From the NCBI RefSeq assembly GCF_000310145.2, contig NZ_AMXA01000018.1:1-64000 (forward strand): a DNA stretch of 64,000 bases, read 5' to 3'. The stretch comes from Thauera sp. 28 (GTDB taxonomy: Bacteria > Pseudomonadota > Gammaproteobacteria > Burkholderiales > Rhodocyclaceae). Positions 26,576 through 36,920 of the stretch are shown one piece after another. A model generated the notes under the pieces. It saw nothing but the letters and a program-made list of their open reading frames with translations, had not been told where the DNA came from and ran no database searches. Position 1 is the stretch's first letter. Every line of letters begins with the position of its first letter. The position numbers and the translations under genes are program-made.

Positions 26576-26716
26576 GTGCGGGCTCCATTGTGTGCTGGGG
26601 CGGCGGTCATCGCCGCCGGGTAAGGAATGGGCGACATTTTCGCTGCTTGCCCCGCGTTTGTGGACTTGCCGGACGCGATATCGCTGCTTCGCCCAAGCTC
26701 GGGATGTAGATCTGTC

Positions 26717-26770
26717 TGGGGATATAAAAAGATAACTTTATATTCTTTTGAGATCTTTGAGCGATCCGGT
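26717..26770 (+). promoter_or_regulatory. AT-rich promoter region of the SLC13 permease gene
   Basis: In the 233-bp gap before the permease, an AT-rich block contains the inverted repeat ATATAAA-N8-TTTATAT (26722-26743) and a TATATT (26739-26744) that could be a -10. No good -35 is seen, so activator dependence is possible. Confidence 0.4.
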
Positions 26771-26808
26771 AAGGTGCGAGTCTTCATTTTGCACTGCACC
26801 ACTCCGCC

Positions 26809-28620
26809 ATGCTCATTCCTGACAGCGCGCATGCACTGATCGTCGGCATCGTCCTGATCGGGCTGTTCATCACTTTCGTGCGCGAATGGGTCAAGGCCGA
26901 CGTTGCAGTGATCTGCGCCGTTGCCCTGCTTCTTGCGCTGGGACTGCTCACGCCTGCGAAGGTATTGAGCGTGTTCAGCAACAGCGCACCAATCACCATC
27001 ATCTGCCTGTTCATCATCAGCGGGGCGCTCGGTCGTACGGGCTGTGTTGACAGGCTCGGGGAGTGGATCGGCAACGTGGCGGGACATAGCGAGCGCCGCC
27101 TGCTGCTCGCGATGCTGCTCGTCGGTGTTGCCGTGTCGCCCTTCATCAACAACACACCGGTTGTCATGGTCATGATTCCGGCAGTGATTGCGATGGCTGG
27201 GCGATTCTCGATTGCCCCCTCGCGTCTGCTCATTCCTCTGTCCTACGCAACGATCCTGGGCGGCCTTATCACCATGGTGGGGACCTCGACCAACATTCTG
27301 GTCGATGGTGTCGCTCGTGACATGGGGTTGGCGCCGTTTACGATGTTCGAGATCAGTGCGCCGGCGATAGTCATGGCACTGATCGGCTGCACGTTCATGC
27401 TGTTCTTTGCGCAGCGCTTCCTGCCGGCACGCGAGACACTCACCCAGCAGTTCTCGGGCAGCAGCGACCGTTTGTTCATGACCGAGCTTTTCGTACCCGA
27501 GAACTCGCGTCTGGCAGGTCGTACGCTGAAGGAAGCGCGTCTGTCGAATGGCGTGATCAAGGTTCTCAAGCTCTTCCGCGGCGAGGAGGAGTGGTCTGCG
27601 CCGGCTCCCGACACACGTCTCGAGGTTGGCGACCGGCTGGTCGTGCACACCCGCAGCAGCGCAATGGTCGATCTGCGCAGCACCGATCTCGTCGGTTTGC
27701 GCGCGCAGACGCCGCCTGCGGCCGACCCTCAGGACCTGGAGACCCTGCGCAGACGCGACGTCGTGATCGTCGAGGCTCTGGTAGGACAGACCTCGCGTTA
27801 CGTGCAACGTCCGATCCGCGACCTCGATCTGGCCGCTCGCTACGGTATCCATCTGATCGCCGTACATCGGCGCAATGCCTCCATCCCGGACGTGGGGGAC
27901 GACTTCCAGCTCCAGTTCGGTGACGTGCTGCTGGTCGAGGGCACACCGACCCAGATCAAGCGCTTCTGCGACAACGGCGATCTGTTTGCCATCACCGATG
28001 GCAAGGTGTCGGCGACCCGAAGCACCAAGGCGCCGATCGCACTCGCGACCATTGCGGGGGTGATGCTGCTTGCCGCATTCAACGTGATGCCGATCGAGGG
28101 CCTGGCGATCATCGGGGCGGCGGTCGTGCTGATCACTGGCTGCATTCGTCCCGACGAGGCCTACAAGTCCGTCGAATGGCCCATCATCGTGCTCATTTTC
28201 GGCATGCTCGCAATCAGCATCGCGATGCGGGATTCGGGTCTGGCAGCGATGCTGGCGGGTAGCCTGGTGACGGTGGGAGAGGGCTTGTCGCCGTGGATGA
28301 TGCTTGCGCTGGTGATCCTGATCACTTCGATCGCCACCGAGTTCATCAGCAACAATGCGGTGGCGGTCCTGTTCACGCCGGTCGTCATCGGCGTCGCCCA
28401 GCATCTGGGCGTTGATCCGCGCCCCTTCGTGGTCGGGGTGATGTTTGCCGCGAGTGCAAGCTTTGCCACGCCTATCGGCTACCAGACCAACACGCTCGTC
28501 TATAGCGCGGGCAACTATCGCTTCTCGGACTTCGCCCGCCTCGGCATCCCGATGAACCTCATCGTGTGGCTGACGGCAAGCCTGTTGATCCCGCTGTTCT
28601 GGCCACTGAACCCGCTCTGA
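26809..28620 (+). CDS. SLC13/DASS-family permease with two central RCK_C domains
   Basis: 603 aa. About five or six membrane spans form the first half-domain, with VAVSPFINNTPVVMVMIPAV and GGLITMVGTSTNILVDGVA. A cytoplasmic insert of about 190 residues with two RCK_C (TrkA-C) modules follows (MTELFVPENSRLAGRTLKEARLSNGVIKVLKL... and VVIVEALVGQTSRYVQRPIRDLDL...). The second half-domain has the mirror motif ITSIATEFISNNAVAVLFTPVVIG and SFATPIGYQTNTLVYSAG. This is the architecture of sulfate/anion permeases such as SAC1-like proteins. The substrate cannot be set from sequence; sulfate or another divalent anion is a guess. Confidence 0.85.
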   Translation: MLIPDSAHALIVGIVLIGLFITFVREWVKADVAVICAVALLLALGLLTPAKVLSVFSNSAPITIICLFIISGALGRTGCVDRLGEWIGNVAGHSERRLLLAMLLVGVAVSPFINNTPVVMVMIPAVIAMAGRFSIAPSRLLIPLSYATILGGLITMVGTSTNILVDGVARDMGLAPFTMFEISAPAIVMALIGCTFMLFFAQRFLPARETLTQQFSGSSDRLFMTELFVPENSRLAGRTLKEARLSNGVIKVLKLFRGEEEWSAPAPDTRLEVGDRLVVHTRSSAMVDLRSTDLVGLRAQTPPAADPQDLETLRRRDVVIVEALVGQTSRYVQRPIRDLDLAARYGIHLIAVHRRNASIPDVGDDFQLQFGDVLLVEGTPTQIKRFCDNGDLFAITDGKVSATRSTKAPIALATIAGVMLLAAFNVMPIEGLAIIGAAVVLITGCIRPDEAYKSVEWPIIVLIFGMLAISIAMRDSGLAAMLAGSLVTVGEGLSPWMMLALVILITSIATEFISNNAVAVLFTPVVIGVAQHLGVDPRPFVVGVMFAASASFATPIGYQTNTLVYSAGNYRFSDFARLGIPMNLIVWLTASLLIPLFWPLNPL

Positions 28621-28645
28621 ACGGCAATTGCCGAGTACGTCGCGC

Positions 28646-29215
28646 TCAGAGGATGCGCTCGATCGCTTTCAGCACCTCGGGGGCGTCAGGTTTCACGCGG
28701 CTTGGAAAGGCAGCAACGACTCGACCGTTGCGGTCGATGACGTACTTGTGAAAGTTCCAAGTCGGTGCAGAGGACTGGCGGGCGATCTCGCGAAACAGCG
28801 GGTGGGCCGCCTCGCCCGTCACCGTGATCGGCGCATACATGTCGAATGTGACGCCGAAGTTCTGGAAGCACACTTCGGCCGTCTTGGCTTCGTCGTCTGC
28901 CTCCTGGCGAAAGTCGTCCGAAGGGAAGCCGGCAACTTTCAGGCCACGGTCCTTGTACGTCTGGTGCACCACCTCGAGTTCACGGAACTGACGGGTGAAG
29001 CCGCAGTGGCTCGCGGTGTTCACCACCAGGACCGGTTGGCCTGCGTAACGCTCGGCCAGCCGCACCAGCTCGTCGGCGTGCAGACGCCTCAGTTCGTAAC
29101 CGCTTCCCTGGCCAAAGATGGGCGCTACCGTAGGCGACTCGTCCGCGAGCGCTGGCGCGCACAGGATGGTCAAGACAAACGGCAGCAAGTGCCGGCGAAA
29201 GGTGTCAAGCGGCAT
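28646..29215 (-). CDS. Exported glutathione peroxidase-like protein with altered active site
   Basis: 189 aa. A signal peptide (LLPFVLTILCAPALA) is followed by a thioredoxin-fold peroxidase domain. The peroxidatic cysteine is C71 in NTASHCGFT, and W153/N154 lie in TWNFHKYVID. The block that in most GPx proteins reads FPCNQFGxQEP is FPSDDFRQEAD here, so the tetrad glutamine appears to be aspartate. C116 could be the resolving cysteine. GGAGG lies 7 nt before the chosen ATG (29215). Periplasmic thiol peroxidase is the likely role; glutathione as donor is doubtful outside the cytoplasm. Confidence 0.8.
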   Translation of the reverse strand: MPLDTFRRHLLPFVLTILCAPALADESPTVAPIFGQGSGYELRRLHADELVRLAERYAGQPVLVVNTASHCGFTRQFRELEVVHQTYKDRGLKVAGFPSDDFRQEADDEAKTAEVCFQNFGVTFDMYAPITVTGEAAHPLFREIARQSSAPTWNFHKYVIDRNGRVVAAFPSRVKPDAPEVLKAIERIL

Positions 29216-29245
29216 GGCATGGCCTCCGGTCGAATGGGCGAGTAC

Positions 29246-29269
29246 GCGTGTTCGCGTGTTCGCGTGTTC
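29246..29269. repeat. Three 8-bp tandem repeats upstream of the peroxidase gene
   Basis: GCGTGTTC occurs three times in succession, then GCGAGTGC as a decayed fourth copy. It lies 30-55 bp upstream of the peroxidase ATG, between it and the chemoreceptor stop. Confidence 0.85.
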
Positions 29270-29322
29270 GCGAGTGCTCGGTGTAGACCATAGACCGCGG
29301 TCGCCGCAGCCAGTTCGTCCGC

Positions 29323-30825
29323 TCAACGGATGCGAAAGCCACCTACTGCTTGAGAAAGTTCGCGCGCGGCGCGGTCGAGGGAGCCCACTTCGAGCGCCAC
29401 CTTGCTGGCCGAGGCCTCAGTCTCGTCCGCAAGGTTGGCGACCGATACGACTGCGCCGGCAATACTGCGCGCGGCGGCACTGTGCTCGCCAAGATTGTTT
29501 GCGATCGACTCGAATACCTGTTCGACGCGACCCGCGTCCTCGGTGATGCGCGCGATCGAAGCGCCTGCCTCCGCGGCCAGAGCCGTACCTGTGCCTACTC
29601 GCTCCACTGCCGACTCGATGTTCGCCAGCGCCTGACCCTTGCTGGTCTGGATGTCATTGATCATCGCTACCACTTCTTCGGTCGCCGACGCAGTCCGTTC
29701 GGCCAGCTTGCGAACCTCGTCGGCAACCACGGCGAATCCGCGCCCCTGTTCACCGGCCCGTGCGGCCTCGATCGCGGCATTGAGCGCGAGCAAGTTGGTC
29801 TGGCCTGCGATGTCCTTGATCAGGCTGACGACTGCTGCGACGCGGTCCGACTGCTTGCCCAGTTCCTCGACACTATCGGCCGAACTTTGAATTGTGCTTG
29901 CAATGCTGGCGATCTCGTCAATCGCAGCCTTGACGATACCGGCACCTTTGCGGGCGGATGTACCCGAGTCTTTTGCAAGAGTACGCGCCTGTTCGGCATC
30001 GTCGGCGAGCGCGGTGAGGCCTGCTGTCAGGGTGTCCACCGAGGCTGAAATATCATTGGTTGCAGCACGCTGCTGTCGCATGCGCTGGGCGGCAACGTCG
30101 GAGTGGTGGTCCAGTGCTTGCGCGCTGCTTGCAACCGACCGTGCTTCCTGGTCGAAACGCTCGAGCATGCCGGCAAGCTTGGTGCGCATGTCCAGCACTG
30201 AGCGCAGCAACTCCGAGTCTTCGCCGCGACTGGTGATACCGCGCAGATCCCCTTCGCCAATGCGGGCGGCGAGCTGTCCGACACGTGCCGATACCACCGC
30301 TTCGCGCTCGAGGCGGATCGCCATGTAGATCAGCATGCCCGCCTGCACGACCACATAGGCCGCATGAGCGAGCACGCGCGCGATCGAAGGGCCGGCGTCG
30401 AACACGTAGAAGCCCCAGTTGAGCGCCTGCAGGTAGTTGAAGGCCACGTGGTGGACGGCAATGAGTGCAGCGGCAAGCAGGATCGGCCGCCAGTCACGGT
30501 AATAAAGCAGGAAGGCAAGCAGCACGAATATGCTGAAGTGCGCCTCGATCACGCCGCCGAACTGCTGGATCGTGAGCGCGGAGAACACCATGAACGCCGC
30601 TGCTATCGCCGTTCGTGCGAGCAGTGAGCCAGGCCCAGTGGCCACCAGCGCAGCGGGCGCCAGTACGGCGGGTAGCCCCACTGCAATTGCGAGCAACCAG
30701 GTGCCGGTATGCGCGGCTATGCCGAGGGTGATCAGCAGATGCGCGCCCAGGAAGGCGAGCATCAGGCGATCTGCCGATGCGCGGAAAGGGCGCAGGACGT
30801 CGTTCGATTCTGGGTGGTCGGACAT
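29323..30825 (-). CDS. Methyl-accepting chemotaxis protein without a periplasmic sensor domain
   Basis: 500 aa. Five to six closely spaced membrane helices (about residues 20-190) replace the usual periplasmic domain, so sensing is probably in the membrane or cytoplasm. A HAMP-like stretch ([37 protein letters not shown]) leads into the signalling domain, with the hairpin tip [42 protein letters not shown]. No NWETF-type CheR/CheB tether at the C-terminus. GGAGG lies 6 nt before the ATG. Ligand unknown. Confidence 0.9.
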   Translation of the reverse strand: MSDHPESNDVLRPFRASADRLMLAFLGAHLLITLGIAAHTGTWLLAIAVGLPAVLAPAALVATGPGSLLARTAIAAAFMVFSALTIQQFGGVIEAHFSIFVLLAFLLYYRDWRPILLAAALIAVHHVAFNYLQALNWGFYVFDAGPSIARVLAHAAYVVVQAGMLIYMAIRLEREAVVSARVGQLAARIGEGDLRGITSRGEDSELLRSVLDMRTKLAGMLERFDQEARSVASSAQALDHHSDVAAQRMRQQRAATNDISASVDTLTAGLTALADDAEQARTLAKDSGTSARKGAGIVKAAIDEIASIASTIQSSADSVEELGKQSDRVAAVVSLIKDIAGQTNLLALNAAIEAARAGEQGRGFAVVADEVRKLAERTASATEEVVAMINDIQTSKGQALANIESAVERVGTGTALAAEAGASIARITEDAGRVEQVFESIANNLGEHSAAARSIAGAVVSVANLADETEASASKVALEVGSLDRAARELSQAVGGFRIR

Positions 30826-30856
30826 GAGAGCCTCCGGGTTCTGGTCGATGCCTGCC

Positions 30857-31048
30857 TCAGCGTACGAGGCAGGCATCGGCGGGCTGTGCGCTTAGGGCGT
30901 GCCAGCCCAGCACAGCACCGCTGTAGGCGATCCACAGAATGAACACGAGCCAGCCCAAGTGGCGACCAAGCCTATCGCGCCGCGGCACTTGCGCACTGCG
31001 GGGTTGTTGGTCTTGGCCGGGGGAAGATCGCGTTTCTGAACTCGACAT
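30857..31048 (-). CDS. Possible small single-span membrane protein
   Basis: 63 aa from the ATG at 31048, or 69 aa from 31066. A basic, polar N-terminus ([24 protein letters not shown]) precedes one hydrophobic helix [20 protein letters not shown] and a short tail. It lies 31 bp upstream of the chemoreceptor start on the same strand. No Shine-Dalgarno is evident and no family is recognised. The coding call rests on the helix and the lack of a better frame. Confidence 0.4.
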   Translation of the reverse strand: MSSSETRSSPGQDQQPRSAQVPRRDRLGRHLGWLVFILWIAYSGAVLGWHALSAQPADACLVR

Positions 31049-31103
31049 AACAGTCGTGAACGGCATGCAGGCCAGAAACTTTAGCCCCTGCGAGCGAACG
31101 GGC

Positions 31104-31712
31104 TCACATCCGGTTCAGGTCTTGAAGCGCATCGACCACGAGTCCTGTGCCGACGGCGATGAGCAGGATGTCGGCCGCTACGCGCACGTAGCGATGACCT
31201 TCCGGAGGCATCCCGAAGTGCAGCACAATGTCGCGCGGGGCGTCGTAGTAGTCGACATGGCGTGGAAGAGGCTGTCCTATGCGCCACTGCTTGGTGAGAC
31301 CCGGCGGCATGCAGCCGTTCTGCCTCTTCGCGAGACCGGGTGGGCAGTGCCCGCTTCTGTAGCTTTCGCCGTAGTAGCGTCGCACGATCTGGACGTGACG
31401 GTCGGTGAAGTGCGTGCCCAGAACCAGACCACTATCACGTCCCTGTCGCTGCTTGCTGTCGCGCTCGGGGTTGCGTCCACGCTCTCGGCTGTCCACTTTG
31501 TCATCGCTTCTGAGAACTTCGTTGTGGCGCCTGTCGTCGCGCCGCTCGGGGCGCGCACCGGGGTTACGGTCTGACGAAGTGCTAAGTTGCCGGTCGGGCT
31601 TGCCGTTGCCGGCGTGTGCTGGGCGCTCGGCCAGCGCCGAGGTCGAGAGTATCGTGCCGGCAAGGGCAATGGTGAGCACGGCGATGCTGGTCATGGAGCG
31701 AGTTTGTACCAT
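31104..31712 (-). CDS. Exported RcnB/CigR-like protein
   Basis: 202 aa. A signal peptide (SIAVLTIALAGTILSTSALA) is followed by a long Arg/Asp/Ser-rich low-complexity region. The C-terminal domain contains HCPPGLAKRQNGCMPPGL...WRIGQPLPRHVDYYDAP, then GHRYVRVAADILLIAVGTGLVVDALQDL. This end matches the RcnB/CigR family, whose members affect metal homeostasis (RcnB) or virulence (CigR). The ATG at 31712 has GGGAG upstream; ATGs further upstream are less likely. Function in this organism unknown. Confidence 0.75.
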   Translation of the reverse strand: MVQTRSMTSIAVLTIALAGTILSTSALAERPAHAGNGKPDRQLSTSSDRNPGARPERRDDRRHNEVLRSDDKVDSRERGRNPERDSKQRQGRDSGLVLGTHFTDRHVQIVRRYYGESYRSGHCPPGLAKRQNGCMPPGLTKQWRIGQPLPRHVDYYDAPRDIVLHFGMPPEGHRYVRVAADILLIAVGTGLVVDALQDLNRM

Positions 31713-31873
31713 CAGCGGTTCTCCCTTCATGTTGTTCCACCCATCGTCTTGGATGGGGCTTGGCCCCAGTGTAGCCGTGCGCCCGGATGCAGTTGGCAAC
31801 ACGCTTACGAGTTGTCACTGCTACGGATGATTTGATTCGAAAAACCTGCGCTCAACTCGGGGTTCGCGGCGAA

Positions 31874-33061
31874 TTACAGCAACGGTATGGCGTCCTTCTC
31901 GCCACGCTCGTATACGACGTTCGCCCGGCCGACCAGCAAGGGGTCGAGCGGGCCGACACGGTCGATCTCCTTGTTGGAGTAGGGCAGCTTGTGCAGTACG
32001 TAACGCAAGGCGTTCAGGCGTGCACGCTTCTTGCAATCGGACTTCACCACGGTCCAGGGAGAGTCGGCGGTGTCGGTGTAGAAGAACATCGCCTCCTTGG
32101 CCTTCGTATAGTCGTCCCACTTGTCGAGCGACGCGAGGTCGATCGGCGACAGTTTCCATTGCTTGAGCGGGTGCGATTCGCGCTCGCGGAAACGGCGGCG
32201 CTGCTCGTCGCGGCTGACCGAGAACCAGAACTTGATCAGGTGGATGCCGCTGCGCACGAGGTTGCGCTCGAACTCGGGTACCTGGCGCATGAACTCGTTG
32301 TATTCGTCGTTGGAGCAGAAGCCCATCACTCGTTCGACGCCGGCGCGGTTGTACCAGGAGCGGTCAAAGAGAACGATTTCGCCGGTCGAGGGCAGGTGCT
32401 GGATGTAGCGCTGGAAGTACCACTGTCCGCGCTCGGTCTCGCTTGGCTTCTCGAGTGCCACGACGTGTGCACCACGCGGATTGAGGTGCTCCATGAAACG
32501 CTTGATGGTGCCCCCCTTGCCCGCGGCGTCGCGGCCCTCGAACAGGATCACCACGCGTTGGCCGGTCTCCTTGACCCAGGCCTGCAGCTTCAGCAGTTCG
32601 ACCTGCAGTCTGTATTTCTGCTTTTCGTAGGCCTTGCGCGACATCAGGTTACGGTACGGGTAGCCACCCTGGCGCCAGTCCTCGGCAAGTTCGTCATCGG
32701 GGTTGGCTGTGCCGGTCACGATCGGGCTGTCGGCCCGCATCAAGGCCCGGCGCAGCATGTGGACGTCGTCCGGTGAGGCACCGGCGAGGATGGACTCCAG
32801 TGCCTTGAGCGCCCGCTTCGGGTCCTGGCGCGACTCGGTCTGAAGAATCTCGGTGACAGCGACGATCTTGGACTCTTCGGCGGCCCCGATGGCCTGTTCG
32901 ACTTCGAAAGTCTCGATGTCGGCAGGGGTCAGGGAGGGCGCGGTATCGCCTTGCTGCGAGCGCCGCGCGGCCTTCTTTGCTCTCGGTATGGCGGGAGCGG
33001 GCGAGGGCGCGCTCGAGTCGGCTGCGTTCGGGGCACGGTTGTTCTTTTCGGTGTCTGTCAT
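31874..33061 (-). CDS. ppk2: Polyphosphate kinase 2
   Basis: 395 aa single-domain PPK2, which uses polyphosphate to phosphorylate nucleotides. An Ala/Pro/Lys-rich N-terminal extension of about 130 residues precedes the conserved core: YRNLMSRKAYEKQKYRLQVELLKLQAWVKETGQRVVILFEGRDAAGKGGTIKRF (Walker A), FDRSWYNRAGVERVMGF (Walker B), KFWFSVSRDEQRRRF and the lid. The RDAAGKGGTI and SWYNRAGVE motifs define the family. ADP versus AMP preference cannot be read reliably. Divergent from the esterase gene. Confidence 0.93.
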   Translation of the reverse strand: MTDTEKNNRAPNAADSSAPSPAPAIPRAKKAARRSQQGDTAPSLTPADIETFEVEQAIGAAEESKIVAVTEILQTESRQDPKRALKALESILAGASPDDVHMLRRALMRADSPIVTGTANPDDELAEDWRQGGYPYRNLMSRKAYEKQKYRLQVELLKLQAWVKETGQRVVILFEGRDAAGKGGTIKRFMEHLNPRGAHVVALEKPSETERGQWYFQRYIQHLPSTGEIVLFDRSWYNRAGVERVMGFCSNDEYNEFMRQVPEFERNLVRSGIHLIKFWFSVSRDEQRRRFRERESHPLKQWKLSPIDLASLDKWDDYTKAKEAMFFYTDTADSPWTVVKSDCKKRARLNALRYVLHKLPYSNKEIDRVGPLDPLLVGRANVVYERGEKDAIPLL

Positions 33062-33218
33062 ATTCAATGTCCTCGCTGTCAACTGTGGAAATTGTAGCGC
33101 TGATGGATGGCTTGCAGCGCGCGAAAAGTCGTAATGGCAGCATGGTTTTATCGCCCGGCTGTAGAATCCGCCTTTTCTCGAATAGAAGGGCGCGCCGACG
33201 CGCCTCGTTCTGCCTTCC

Positions 33219-34169
33219 ATGCCCCTGACGCCCCACGCTCGCTCCCTTCTCGACATGGCTTACCGTGTCGGTGCCCCCCGCTTTCACGAACTTGGTGAAG
33301 CCCAGGCACGTCACTCTTTCGAAAAGCTGCAGTTTGCATTCCGGCCGGAATCACCCGCTGTGGCCTCTACGGTGGATGTACCCATGCCACGGCCCGACGG
33401 TAGCGCCTTGCTGGCGCGGCTTTACCGCCCGCTGTCGAGCCACGCCGACGAGCCTTTGGCGCTGCTTATCTACTTCCATGGGGGTGGTTGGTGCGTTGGC
33501 GATGTCGCAAGCTACGACGTGCTGTGCCGGGAGCTTGCCAATCTCGCGCGCTGTGCCGTGCTTTCCGTCGACTATCGCCTTGCGCCCGAGCACCCATTCC
33601 CGGCTGCGATCAGGGATGCGCGCCTGGCCTTCGAGTGGGCGGTGGAAAATGCTTCTCTGCTTGCCATCGATCCCGCTCGGATTGCCCTCGGCGGTGATAG
33701 CGCAGGGGGCAACCTGTCGATCGTGACCGCCCTCGCACTGCGCGATGAACCTGCAAGGCCGAGCTGCCTGGCGCTGGTCTATCCGAGTACCGAGATCGTC
33801 AGCACGCGGCCATCACGAGAGCGTTACGCCGAGGGCTTCTTCCTCGATCGCGGGACACTGCAGTGGTTCTTCGAGCGTTACCTTCCGGACGGCAATACGG
33901 AGGATTGGCGTGTGTCACCCATGCGGGCCGAGCGGCTTGCCGGCTTGCCGCCAACGCTCCTTGTCGGGGCGGAATTCGATCCTCTGGTGGACGATTGCGT
34001 CGCCTTTGCGGAGCGGATGAAGGCCGAGGGCTGCACGGTGGACTACGTCGAGATGCCCGGCGTCATCCATGGTTTCCTGACGCTGGGCAAGGTCTTCCCC
34101 GAGTCGACGCAAACACTCGTACTGCTTGCTCGCCACCTGCAGACCTGCCTCGCGCTGCCGCCGGCCTGA
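33219..34169 (+). CDS. Alpha/beta hydrolase of the hormone-sensitive lipase family
   Basis: 316 aa esterase/lipase. The oxyanion-hole motif HGGGW lies in LLIYFHGGGWCVGDV, the nucleophile serine in GGDSAGGN and the VDYRLAPEHPFPAA block is diagnostic. The acid residue is probably in EFDPLVDD and the catalytic His in GVIHGF. Substrate unknown, likely short acyl esters. TAGAAT at 33162-33167 may be its -10. Confidence 0.9.
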   Translation: MPLTPHARSLLDMAYRVGAPRFHELGEAQARHSFEKLQFAFRPESPAVASTVDVPMPRPDGSALLARLYRPLSSHADEPLALLIYFHGGGWCVGDVASYDVLCRELANLARCAVLSVDYRLAPEHPFPAAIRDARLAFEWAVENASLLAIDPARIALGGDSAGGNLSIVTALALRDEPARPSCLALVYPSTEIVSTRPSRERYAEGFFLDRGTLQWFFERYLPDGNTEDWRVSPMRAERLAGLPPTLLVGAEFDPLVDDCVAFAERMKAEGCTVDYVEMPGVIHGFLTLGKVFPESTQTLVLLARHLQTCLALPPA

Positions 34170-34191
34170 AGCGGCGCACGGCCCGGACCAG

Positions 34192-35052
34192 TCAACCGCA
34201 CACCGCTGCGAGCATTTCCTGGCGGGTGTCGCGTGCCGTGACAAGGAGGGCGTCGAAAGCCTCCTTGCCGGCCTCACCCAGGCTGGCATCGAGCAGTTCC
34301 GGCCGGCGTTGTACGCCAAGCAGGCTCTCGAAGGGGTTGGGCGTCTCGGCTGCCAGTGTGGCAAAGAAGACGATGTCGCCCATGGCTGCGGGAGGCCACT
34401 CGGTGTGCGCCACCGGATCGGCTTCGCAGGCGTCGACGATGAGCGCGGGCATCTCGAAGGCGTCGAGCACTGCGCTGCGCACCGGGTCATCCCAGAGCGA
34501 GACGATCTCGGCGAAGCGCTTCATGTCGCCTTCGATCGCTGGATAGCGGGCCGCTCGGGCGAGCAGGTAGAACTGACCGACGTTGATCATCAGCCCGGCG
34601 AGCAGGGCCGTATCCGGCGTGTGGCGTCCGAGGTGGCGCGAGAACGCGAATGCCCAAGATGCGACGTCGATCGAGTGCATCCACAGTCCGCTTGCCACCA
34701 GCCGCATCTGGCGTGAGCGGTGGTCTCGGGCCAGCTGTTCGGCGGCGACCGCGTAGGCAAGGCAGCGCAGCGCGGACAGACCGATGCGCCCGATGGCGTC
34801 GCCCACGCTGTTGATCTCGCCGCGATATGGGTTGAGCGCTACCGTATTGGCCATGCGCAGCACCTTTGCCGCAAGCACCGGTTCGGCCCGGACCACTTCG
34901 GCAATGTCGGACAAGGAGCTGTCGGGGTCGTCCGCCATCTTCTTGATGCGCAGCGACAGGTCGAACACGGTCGGGAAGCTCAGCACACCGTCGCGCAGTT
35001 CTTCCTCGATCTGTTGTGCGAAGGCTTCGGTCTGAGATTCGAATTCTTCCAT
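34192..35052 (-). CDS. HDOD domain protein
   Basis: 286 aa made almost entirely of an HDOD domain: LSFPTVFDLSLRIKKMADDPDSSLSDIAEVVRAEPVLAAKVLRMANT, then INSVGDAIGRIGLSALRCLAYA and the degenerate HD-like core (MHSIDVASWAFAFSRHL...ALLAGLMINVGQFYLL). HDOD proteins lack HD catalytic residues and act in signalling. No output domain is attached. The start at 35052 is chosen because the region upstream in frame has no coding character. Confidence 0.87.
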   Translation of the reverse strand: MEEFESQTEAFAQQIEEELRDGVLSFPTVFDLSLRIKKMADDPDSSLSDIAEVVRAEPVLAAKVLRMANTVALNPYRGEINSVGDAIGRIGLSALRCLAYAVAAEQLARDHRSRQMRLVASGLWMHSIDVASWAFAFSRHLGRHTPDTALLAGLMINVGQFYLLARAARYPAIEGDMKRFAEIVSLWDDPVRSAVLDAFEMPALIVDACEADPVAHTEWPPAAMGDIVFFATLAAETPNPFESLLGVQRRPELLDASLGEAGKEAFDALLVTARDTRQEMLAAVCG

Positions 35053-35214
35053 GGCGGCTAGGCTTCCTGCGGGTGGCGTTGCGACGTGCCTGGATTCAAG
35101 AATGCGGCACTGGGCGCACCGCGGCTGCAAGTCTAACGCCGCTTGGCTTCGGCGTCGCGTGCAGTTGCTGCTCAGCGCGGGAGTCGCATGCGCGCCGGTG
35201 TGCGTGCCGTGGCG

Positions 35215-36440
<1,226 letters not shown>

Positions 36441-36920
36441 GTGCGTATCGAGATCGATCTTGGCTCACAGACGCTCGCCCTTTTTGGGGCGGACGACGCT
36501 TGCATCCGGCGCTACAGCGTGTCGACGGCGGCCAGGGGGGCAGGGGAATTGAACGGCAGCCTGTGCACACCGCGCGGGCGCCATCGCATACGCGCCCGGA
36601 TCGGCGCCGGTGCGCCGGAGGGCGCAGTGTTCCGCGGACGCCGGCCCACCGGGGAGCGCTGGAGTCGCGACTTCGCCGCAGCTCATCCCGGACGCGACTG
36701 GGTCCTGACGCGCATCCTTTGGCTGTGTGGCGAGGAGTCCGGGCGCAATCGCGGCGGTGATGTCGACTCGATGCGGCGTTTCATCTACATCCACGGCACT
36801 GGCGACGACCAGCCCATGGGGGTCCCGCGCTCGCATGGCTGCATCCGCATGCGCAACCGCGACCTGATCGAACTCTTCGAGCTGGTCGCCGCAGGCACGA
36901 TTGTGGATATCCGCGCATGA
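36441..36920 (+). CDS. L,D-transpeptidase (YkuD) domain protein without visible signal peptide
   Basis: 159 aa. The YkuD catalytic motif is complete: H118 in YIHGTG and C134 in SHGCIRM, followed by DLIELFELVAAGTIVDI. The GTG start directly abuts the tadA stop, and the protein begins MRIEIDLGSQTLALF with no signal peptide or membrane helix, unusual for an enzyme acting on peptidoglycan. Its end overlaps the GNAT gene start by ATGA. A cytoplasmic role or non-classical export is possible. Confidence 0.85.
   Translation: MRIEIDLGSQTLALFGADDACIRRYSVSTAARGAGELNGSLCTPRGRHRIRARIGAGAPEGAVFRGRRPTGERWSRDFAAAHPGRDWVLTRILWLCGEESGRNRGGDVDSMRRFIYIHGTGDDQPMGVPRSHGCIRMRNRDLIELFELVAAGTIVDIRA

Noticed and set aside
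26485-28404. A 639-codon open frame on the minus strand over the SLC13 permease
   Set aside because: Extremely His/Asp/Arg/Gln-rich translation without domains; it is the reverse-strand shadow of a clear membrane transporter.
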